Shown in pieces: positions 55,517 through 64,000 of a DNA stretch of 64,000 nt. The stretch comes from Siphonodentalium dalli (lineage: Eukaryota; Mollusca; Scaphopoda; Gadilida; Siphonodentaliidae): contig CP136064.1 in NCBI GenBank assembly GCA_032622095.1, positions 255,547,863-255,611,862 on the forward strand, read 5' to 3'. Position 1 is the stretch's first letter. Every line of letters starts with the position of its first letter. The notes below the pieces were generated by a model. It had not been told where the DNA came from and searched no databases. It worked only from the letters and a program-made list of their open reading frames with translations. The translations under genes and the position numbers were made by a program.

Positions 55517-56319
55517 AAGTCACCGTTCAATTGTCGTAAATGTGAAAATTTGCTCTCAACTTTAAACACTTCACCAGATATCGTTACTCCTTGTGGGAAA
55601 ACATTGGCAACTTGGGGAAGTTTATAGACTTGTGGCCATCATGTTCTTAAAATACCCCAAAATATGTTCGACATTTAACTCTACCCTTCAATAAATCCCG
55701 AAAGTTGCCAATTTTGGGTATGTACCCGAAAAAATACGCAATTGCGGAAAGTTGCATACATATCTCATAGCGAACTTTTTATATTTTCATTGCAGTTGTA
55801 CAGTGCTTCGAAAAAAGTTAACACCAATTGTGTACACATTTTGTCTAGGTCAAACCTTAGTTTGAATATCGGGTATGAAAATATTGAACAAAGTATGGGG
55901 GTATGACGCAACAATATTCCACTGCCACGTCCCTGTAAGTTGACGAGTGGATGAAATGTCCGATTAAGAGAACAGATTAGCTTCGGATATAGCCCGGTAT
56001 GTTCGTGGATATATAGAGGACGCAAAATTATCTATCTTATGTTGTGAACTTTTGTATAGAGTTATCATTGCATTTGTTCACTTGATTGATCTAACACCCT
56101 AGTTGCTAAATTGGTCTCCATGTTGAACGGTTTGACCGAGGTTTGGCGAGACACTCCCCCCCCCCCCCGAAAAAACCCTGCCTCTGATGACAAATATATA
56201 AATATATGTAAGATGAAATGGCTTCGTTTTATGTGGGCAGGATAACCTCCTTAATAGATATGGTATTGACAGCCGACTGTATGACCTTGTTATATACTCA
56301 TCATCGTATCTTATCGTTT
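55517..56319. other. No gene seen
   Basis: A poly-C run near 56158. No supported frame. Confidence 0.4.
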
Positions 56320-56550
56320 CGCAATGTCTGAATACAAACCGGATTCGGATACGGCTAAACGCGTCTCCGGAACCACAGCATGCAATGTCTGAATACAAAC
56401 CAAATTATGATACGGCTAAACGGATCTCCGGAACCACAGCATGCAATGTCTGAATACAAACCAAATTCGGATACGGATAAACGGGTCTCCGGAACCAAAT
56501 TGCAGCATGCATGTTCGGATACGGATAAACGGATCTCCGGAACCACAGCA
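56320..56550. repeat. ~60-bp tandem repeat, about 4 units
   Basis: GCAATGTCTGAATACAAACC, then GATACGGCTAAACGGATCTC and CGGAACCACAGCAT. Units start near 56322, 56381 and 56443; the fourth (from about 56512) is truncated. Confidence 0.85.
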
Positions 56551-59120
56551 TGCGTGTTCGTCTGATCATATACGTCATATTGCATTAGCCTATATTTGAA
56601 TGCGCGCATTTGACTGCTGAGACCGATGTTCAATTAATTTAATCAATCTATGTGTATACGTGACTCGAAAATGTTCTAGATTCATGTATCAGATGAGATA
56701 CGAAGGCCAACTGACGGATATTTTTGTGCATTGAAGGTCCCGTCTTAGTGACATCTTGATCCGGGACTTTGATACCTCGACCGATAGTGGTCCCACCATA
56801 TTGTGCGCATATTGAGAATGACACGGGTTTTTTTTTAACTGTTCAATCCTATGCTTCATTGAAATATTCAGCTACATACCGGCCAATTGTCGGCAGTGTG
56901 GAAGGTCAGGGGTTATACTATAGCGAGTAGATCTTCGCGACAATTTGCGACAGCGAAATCAAAAACACCATTGAAATAATTCGCTAAAAACTGGTAAATG
57001 GTTAGATCTGTGATAACCGACTGACATCGGTTGGGTAAATATTCCTGCTTCGTATGGATGCACACATATTTTGTCCGTTGTCTGTTTTACGATGAGAAAC
57101 ACACATTTTCGCATATTCTAGAGTTTCCACGTATAGTATGATCCCTCTCAGTTCCGTCTCAAAGTTCTTCCCATTTCCTTTTTAAAACAATGCCAGAATA
57201 CCAAAAGAAGTTTTCGGAAATATTCCATACTGTATTCTTTCAAATGAATTTGTCGTGCCTCATAAGGTACTGGGACAACTAGAATATAACATTTAGTTGT
57301 CAGTTGTTTAAGTAACATGTTTAATAACCAAATGAGTCACAATTTGCTATCTTTTGGGAACAGCAGAGGATAATGTTCGGCATATATTTGAAAACTCAAC
57401 TTTTTACCATTTTTTTGTTGTTGCCATTTTGAAAGCTACCTTGAGTAATTTTGTCCAAAACACCTCAGTGTGACACAATTAAGACAAGTCAAAAACAATA
57501 AACACCTTTGATGCCCAAGATAGTTCCATTTTACATCGAAAAAAATGGTCCAAACCTGAAAAGTTAATTTTGGTTGATTTCGATGTCAAGTTTGTGAGAG
57601 AAAACTCCAATATTTCTGGCAATGTTAAATTAGTGGTTACAATAGTAATACTTAGTCAAGTTTCACCGGCAATGTTAGTATTCAATGTATAGAATGCATG
57701 TTAGTAGATTTTATTCATCAACCACAACTTGTAAGCGATTTCAGTGCAATTTACCATTTTCCATAATTTGGCCGCCATATTGGCGGTCATTTTGAGTCAA
57801 GGTGACAATTTTGGTTCCATTGAGTTTAAATATTCACAAGTAAAGGCATGCGTCACTTACATTACACAGTTCTGCTCAGTTCTGGTTGAAATATGGCTAG
57901 AATCCTAATGGTGATCTTTGGTGTAAATTTATACCACGTTCTGTAAAATAAAAAATTTTAGGGATCGGGAGGGGTTAGGACCCACATAATGGCATATTTC
58001 ATTGTTCTAATGATCAGTTGACATGGAAATTACAAAATAATGTCGCAAGTCTCAACCAGTTCCAAGCAACAAAAACTCTCGAAGATATTAGTGGAAAATA
58101 TGACATCATATTTTCCACATCCGGTGGCCATTTTTGGTGGCCATCGTGGTTGGAGAGTTCCAATTGTGCTATCAAAAAGGTAGCATTATTTGTTAGCTTC
58201 ACAATAATATATATATATTTCTATACATTTGGCAAGCGTTTCTCTCTATAATTTGCATCAAACTGATTTATAGTGCCTTGTCTTAAAAACGGCGGCCATT
58301 TGAACGCCATCTTGTCTCGTATCTACTCGGCCACATTTTTCTCTTCGTGTTAACATTGCTTCAAAGTTGAGGGACATAATAGGGAAGAAAATGAGTGGGT
58401 GAAGTTACGTCCTGTGGTGGGGGTGCATGGTTACCACATCAGCTCCAAGACTATTATATTTGCGTTTTCATTGCCGTTGCGTGACCTTTTGACCTCTGGT
58501 GACGTCATCAATAAAACGTCATATTTGCTTTGACACAAATGGATAGAGTAATCAAATAACTACAAAATGACATATCATCTGTTAAAACCAGATCACAATT
58601 ACATCACTTGTATAGGATACCGTTTCCCCCTCCCCATTATACTCGAAAAAAAATGGCAACTGAGTACGGCTAAACTTTGACCCACTAGGTACACAAGGAC
58701 CCAAAATATTTGCTGTTAACATCATTTTTCCTGAACAATACACATTAGGATTAAAAATTCGGAAGAAGTTAAGTAGCGGGCGCACGAAGGGTCCTTCCAG
58801 GCTAGTTCCAGCATATGGAATATTATTTGCAGTACTTTAGTGTATATAGACTTTATTCCATGTGTTTTCCGATAGAATAGTTTCTAGTCTTTCCTCCAAT
58901 TTCTTTCGCACATTTATCAGGATAGAAATGTACTTGATGAGAAAGAGTGGATACAAAGCTGTTCATGACGTTGCTGATATCTTTAGATATTTAGATATTC
59001 CCATTAGTCTCATAAGCGAGTATTTTATTCATGTCCACGCATGTTCTCCGTGCCCCTGGTATTTCATTCAGTAGTCCTTGATATGTTGTGAAATGAACTT
59101 TTATGGTGTATTTACAACAA
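56551..59120. other. No gene seen; dispersed repeat at 57000-57180
   Basis: 57028-57100 matches 20999-21070 (CTCCTGCTTCG / TCTGTTTTACGATGAGAAAC). The remainder is AT-rich without recognisable frames. Confidence 0.45.
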
Positions 59121-59240
59121 AACTCCTCGCAAAATGTTACCTCTGTTATACCCCGTTGGTGCCATCAAGATGACCCCCCCCCCCCCCCTCTTCCGTGAAT
59201 GTATAGAACAAACATTCGCAAATGTATAGGCACCACACAT
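59121..59240. mobile_element. Helitron-like family C, isolated 3' module
   Basis: CTCGCAAAATGTTACCTCTG, GGTGCCATCAAGATGACCCC and GAATGTATAGAACAAACATTCG parallel the 3' modules at 60405-60510 and 62810-62930. Confidence 0.5.
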
Positions 59241-59279
59241 GGCGGGTTTAACCCACACTAGTTGATTCACCGTATCAGT

Positions 59280-60515
59280 GGGGAAGAACTTGTGTGAACT
59301 TGGTGGTAATTGCCACTAAACATATTTGTATCAGTTTCTGGTACCCCCCACCCCATTCCTGACTCCTGCGGTGCCACTTTTGAGATCTTTAAGCCGCATA
59401 ATTAAACTCATTAAATGACTAAATAGGTTTCGTGGAAATCGGCGAGTAAGCAAATTCAAATCAAATTGGGTGCCCCCGTCTATCACCCAAATAGCACCAA
59501 TTGGCATATTTAAACCACACGATTAGATTCCTTGTATCACGGAGAAGAATATGTATAAATTTGGTGGAAATCGGCGCTAAAACACTGATCAATTTTGGTG
59601 CCCCTCTTCTCTTATGTGCACCGCTGACTCGAACGGCGCCACTTTTAACATTTTAAACAAAACAATAGACTCCTCACATCATGGAGATGATTATGTATGT
59701 TTGGTGGCAATTCGCGACTAAACAAATGTTATCAATCTTGCCCCTCCCCTCCCTCATCCAAACGGCATCAATTTTGCGTCTTCAAATCACACTTCAAATT
59801 AGATTCCTCGTATCATGGAGACGAATGTGTATTAATTTGGTGGAACTCGGCGCTAAAAATATGTTTTATCAATTTTGGTGCCCCATCTACCCTTTAGTGC
59901 ACCCCTGACTCGAATGGCGCCACTTTTGAAACATTTAAGATGCCACACCACTAGTGATGCGGTCCGGTCCGCATCACTACACACCACTATAGACTCCCGA
60001 TATCATGAATAGTATTATGTGTACGTTTGGTGGTAATCAGTGACTAAACAAATTATTATTAAATTTAGTGCCCAATCCCTCACCAAAATGGCACCGATTT
60101 GGCGTCATTAAATCACATGATTAGTTTATTCGTATCTATTCGTATCATGTAGAAGAATTTGTATCGATTTACAATATTTTCCATCAAATTGTATACCCCT
60201 TTCCCCTTCCGTGCATGCACTCCTGATTCGAACGGCGCCATTTTTAAATATTTATACCACACCAATAGAGTCCTCATATCAGGCAGATGATTATGTATGT
60301 TTGGTGGAAATCGGCAAAAAAATATTTAGCTGCCCCTCCTCATATTTTGCCTCTAACAACAACAGCGTCACTTTAGAAAATTCTAACCCGCATCACTATC
60401 TTCCTCGTAAAAAGTCACCCATGTTAGACACTTTGGAGCCATCTAGATGATCCCCCATTAATTTATATAGAACACAGACAGACTTCGAAATTCGTATAGA
60501 ATAATTATAGATTAG
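59280..60515. mobile_element. Helitron-like family C, array 1 (alternating ~140-bp monomers)
   Basis: Two monomer types alternate. Type a: GTTTGGTGGYAATCGGCGAC...CAAAACGGCACCAATTTGGC...GATTAGATTCCTCGTATCA. Type b: ATTTGGTGGAAATCGGCGCT...AATTTTGGTGCCCC...CGGCGCCACTTTTGA...TAGACTCCTCATATCATGG. The array ends in GCGTCACTTTAGAA...AAAAAGTCACCC and GAACACAGACAGACTTCG. The 5' hairpin start is missing. Confidence 0.65.
59944..59989. other. Palindromic micro-insertion flanked by a 10-bp direct repeat
   Basis: CACACCACTA at 59944-59953 and 59980-59989 flank GTGATGCGGTCCGGTCCGCA followed by TCACTA, a 9-bp stem (GTGATGCGG / CCGCATCAC) with a TCCGGT loop. Sister monomers lack it. Confidence 0.6.
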
Positions 60516-60702
60516 AGAACCCATCCACAAACTGAGATTTTTGCTCGCCAAGGGGAAAAGTTGAAAAAAATCGTCCGATTTCTGCCTGAAAATTTATATT
60601 TTACCCTCTAATGGTAAAAGTGTACATGTGAGAGCTAGATTAAATTATTGTTTGACCAAAAATTGGTTATAGCGAGACCATCGATCTATATTTAATACTA
60701 GC
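60516..60702. other. Spacer between family-C elements
   Basis: No gene seen. Confidence 0.4.
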
Positions 60703-62935
60703 AGGGTTACCCGGCGTTGCCCATGTTAAAGTGATGTGAAGTGATGTGAAACCCTCTGCATACTGTGGATATTTGGTGGGAATAGAGAATACATGTATTC
60801 TCATAAATCGTATATCCAAAATGGCACCACAAAACATGATTCTTACACATGACATATCAGTAGTGGCTCACCTTGTCGGATCGGAGCAATTGTAATTTTG
60901 TTTATCGCGTTTAATTCGTCCCACCAATAAATAAGTATATATATATTTATTTACAACTGTGTATACTTCAGACGTTATAGCTTGAAATATGAACATCATA
61001 AACACATTAGTTCCCAAAAATAAAAGACGACAATTGTGTTTTACATAGAGATGTGTAAATCAATCTAGTGGGTTAGACAAAGATTTGAGGACATCTGGTT
61101 ATCATATCTTCATGAAGATACAGATGTTTTAAAGAAATGTCCAGGTGCACCTCTGTTCTGGTGCTATATACTGACTAATCATTGATATTATGCATGTATA
61201 GCAGCTACATGTGCCCGACACAGCGAAATTTTTAGTTGTTTATGTTTGGCGATGAGTCTGTTAAACAAAATGAAAGAAATCCTCGCTGGCAGAATACCTT
61301 GTCAGATGTCAGTATTCGAGGATCCTGAAAAGTCATGTGCTACTGACTGCGTTTTATTTTATCTCAGAAGTAACTATATTTGACTGCACACTGTGATCAC
61401 TATTTTTAACAGGCCTGCTGTACATTTCCATATCTCTTGACAATTGTAACTTTTTTTGTGGAAACTATATTGAACGGGATAGACTCAATTATGTTATAAT
61501 ATATGAGCCATTCTAATATGCAATCCTCTGACGATTCAAGGTTCCTCAGTTTGCAAGAATATATGTATCTCTTAAATGGAATTATAAATACTTTTAATGC
61601 TTTCTTCTACATGTATGTATCTGTTTTGCTAGATCATTATAGGAATGCCCTGATTTCCATCCCCATATAAATATGACAGTTGAGAAGATATAATTGTTCA
61701 AGTAACTTAATTCAGCCACCATGCATTTGTCGAGATTGTGAAATTTGAACGGCAAAAACTCCTTACAACGATATGGAGATGGCCTGGGAGATGACTATAT
61801 ATATAATTTTGGTGGATATCGGCGAATTGAACAATCTTATCAATGCTAGTGAATCTCCTCTCGCCGCCCGTGACCCAAACGACACCAAATGTGATTTAAT
61901 TCATCGTATCATTATATAAGAACGTGCATGGATTTGGTGAAATTTTAGTGCTAAATATAATTGTATCAGCTTTGGTGCAACTCATGCATGACTTGAACCG
62001 TGCCACTTTTGTCATATTTAAACCATGTCTACTAGACTCATGCATGCATGATATAATTGAGATGATTATATATAAGTTTGGTGGTAATCGGCAACTAAAT
62101 CAATTCTTATCATAGTTATTTCCCCCACCTCTCACCAAAACGGCACCAATTTGGCGTCTTTAAATCACACGATTAGATTCCTCGTATCACGGAGAAAAAT
62201 ATGTACCAATCAGGTGGAAATCGGCGCTAAACATATTGTTTATCAATTGTTGTGTCTCTCTCAGTCTCTAGGCACCCCTGACTCGAATGCCCCCACTTTT
62301 GACATCTTTAAACCACACAATTAGACTCCTGATATCATGGAGATGATTATTATAAGTTTGGTGATAATCCGCGACTAAACAAATTTTTATCAAATTTAGT
62401 GCCCACCCCCATCTCTCACCAAAACAGCACTAATATGATGTCTTTAAAATCACACGATTAGATTCCTCATATCATGGATAAGAATGTTTATAAATTTGGT
62501 GGAAATTGGCGCTAAAAATATTGTGTATAAATTTTGGTGCCCCTCTCCCATTCAGTGCACCCCTGACTCGAATGACGCCACTTTTGACAACTTTAAGCAA
62601 CACCATTAGACACCTCATACCATGGGGGTGAATTTGTATAAGTTTGGTGACAATCGGCGACTAAACCAATTCTTATCACATTTAGTGCCCCACTGAGGAT
62701 GATTATATATGTCTGGTGGCAATCGGCGACAAATTGTGTTCTGCCCTGCCCCTTTTCTGCCCCTGATAACAACGGCGTCACTTTCTAACCCACACCATTA
62801 TCTTTCTCGTAAAAAGTTACCCCTGCTAGACCCCTTTTGTACCATCTAGGTGATCCCCTGTGAATTGCTATAGAACATAGACATACAGACAGGCAGACAG
62901 TTATTCGCAAATATAGATATAGACGTCGATGGCGA
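60703..62935. mobile_element. Helitron-like family C, complete element
   Basis: Starts ACTAGCAGGGTTACCCGGCG then TTGCCC, a hairpin start like those of families A and B. A unique ~1.05-kb segment follows (60750-61790), then alternating monomers with starts near 61820, 61940, 62078, 62211, 62357, 62497 and 62642 (133-146 bp apart). It ends with the module GCGTCACTTTCTAACCC...AAAAAGTTACCCC and ATAGACATACAGACAGGCAG, then ACAGTTATTCGCAAATATAG. Non-coding. Confidence 0.65.
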
Positions 62936-63520
62936 GACATTAAAACTCCCCTGTCGATTCCCGTTCTGTACTATTTTTCTGGTTATAATAAAATGAAACA
63001 AATACAAATTAGTAGAGTTATTTCCCCTGGGACCCATGTGATCAGCATAAAAACAATCCTGGCAGCTGAATGGTCAATGATACATGGATGAAAAGTGCAC
63101 GAAAAAATGCACAAAAGTGTTTCCCGACGAAAAACATCAAATATAGCCACATGGTGAACGGTTATGCCTGTGCAAATGGCGAATAATTTATGGGAGGTGT
63201 TTGTGTTTTTTTCGATGTCATTTTTTTCTCAATTTTAAGGGTAGTGTGACGTTTGTCAAGCTGCAGTGTAACCCAGTACGTTGACAAGTACTTTTGGGCA
63301 CATTTTCGTGTGTCTAAAAGGACGTTCTTTAATTTGTAATACTCGTGCAGAGTCAACCCTTTCCTGCGAATACAGGCCAGCGGGATTTGTTAACACTGAG
63401 GCCTATGCAAATCATTTGGTGTATTGTAACCTTCTGCTACTTTTTAACTGCACTCCACCAATATTGAGCCGGTGTAGCAGTCGATACAAACGAACACACA
63501 ATGGTGCCGTATCTGTGCCG
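62936..63520. other. No gene seen
   Basis: Short chance frames only. Confidence 0.4.
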
Positions 63521-63524
63521 GTAT

Positions 63525-63625
63525 CTGGAGAAGTCGGCCCAAAACAAAGTCGGCCCCAGAGAATTCGGCCCAAGAGAAGTCGGCCCGGGTAAATTAAAGA
63601 TTGCTCAAGAGAAGTCGGCCCCATT
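63525..63625. repeat. Short tandem repeat, AGAAGTCGGCCC-type, 5 units
   Basis: GAGAAGTCGGCCCAAAACAA, GTCGGCCCCAGAGAATTCGG, CCCAAGAGAAGTCGGCCCGG and one more after a 17-bp gap. Confidence 0.75.
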
Positions 63626-63699
63626 ATTATTTTGTTTACTGCTTTTTAAATGCATGGGACAAACAGATGTTTATATAGTTTATGGTCACGCTGTTTACA

Positions 63700-63840
63700 T
63701 TACGCAAATGTGACCAACATTTCGCCACATGGTGTCAAAAGGGATTATATCACCTCGTTGCATTCCATTCTATGTGACCATGTTTTCGCCACATGGTGTC
63801 AAAGGGGATTACATCACATCGTAGCATTCCATTTGCTTAT
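63700..63840. repeat. ~64-bp tandem duplication
   Basis: TGTGACCAACATTTCGCCAC then ATGGTGTCAAAAGGGATTAT, repeated as TGTGACCATGTTTTCGCCAC and ATGGTGTCAAAGGGGATTAC. Confidence 0.85.
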
Positions 63841-64000
63841 CGCACACTGTCATGGCTTTTCGCAAATATGTCGACGTCGATAGGGTTCGTTAAAGGGGAA
63901 TTTAAGACGCAGGAAATATAGTGTTGCATCGGTGTTAGAAAAATAAACTTATTTGAAAACTCCCATCACCATTTACCCGGGCTTTGGACCGGCTCATCAA

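Noticed and set aside
56320-56550. CRISPR-like spaced repeats
   Set aside because: Contiguous ~60-bp tandem units in animal DNA with no spacers or cas genes.
55765-56633. Minus-strand frames of 86-99 codons
   Set aside because: They run through a poly-C tract and the 60-bp tandem repeat; composition reflects the repeats.

Overview
This is animal nuclear DNA, not bacterial. Genes are sparse and split into small exons with GTAAGT-type donors. Most of the window is transposon debris: five or more non-LTR retrotransposons, inverted-repeat DNA elements and long arrays of Helitron-like elements. A lophotrochozoan, most likely a bivalve mollusc, is my inference. It rests on pearl/HINE-like elements with tandem cores and a tetranucleotide tail, on 'TAACTCTGGTAAAAATG...TTCGAACTTGACC' repeats, and on a Toll-like receptor of invertebrate type.

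Layout. (1) 0-6.2 kb: fragments of Tx1/L1-like LINEs on the minus strand, in the order RT, ORF1, endonuclease, beside a 261-bp exact direct repeat. (2) 7-29 kb, minus strand: exons of a secreted or membrane protein family with LDL-receptor class A (LDLa) modules. These are two paralogous signal-peptide first exons (28.9 kb, and 21.4-22.0 kb, the latter split by a TTAA element), a decayed LDLa exon at 20.8 kb, two good ones at 11.6 and 9.35 kb, and one lacking a cysteine at 7.1 kb. Their introns hold a LINE inserted inside another LINE (13.1-19.8 kb), a 320-bp foldback element and a 494-bp TTAA element. (3) 22.3-28.9 kb: a cluster of two Helitron-like families (A and B), including four whole family-B elements head to tail, flanked on both sides by (TA)n and by the same minisatellite. 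(4) 29-38.7 kb: weak coding candidates, including three small plus-strand reading frames at 33.8-35.0 kb behind a duplicated TATA-bearing segment, and a LINE tail. (5) 38.7-46.4 kb: a hAT-like element, several perfect hairpins and a nested assembly (a TTAA foldback element holding a LINE and a smaller TTAA element). (6) 46.7-54.9 kb, minus strand: a single-exon Toll-like receptor whose cytoplasmic tail is cut by a 4.25-kb insertion bounded by CACTG termini. The rest of the tail lies beyond the insertion in the frame that excision would restore. A possible Ly6-like fragment and a tandem duplication lie upstream. (7) 55-64 kb: an inverted family-A element, then two long arrays of a third Helitron-like family (C) whose core is an alternating dimer of about 285 bp.

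Functionally, the TLR (innate immune sensing) and the LDLa proteins are the only host genes I can name. The dominant biology is repeated invasion by elements that share one architecture (5' GC-rich hairpin, tandem core, ACAG-type tail, TATATA-CTAG end), and the disruption of host exons by inverted-repeat elements.
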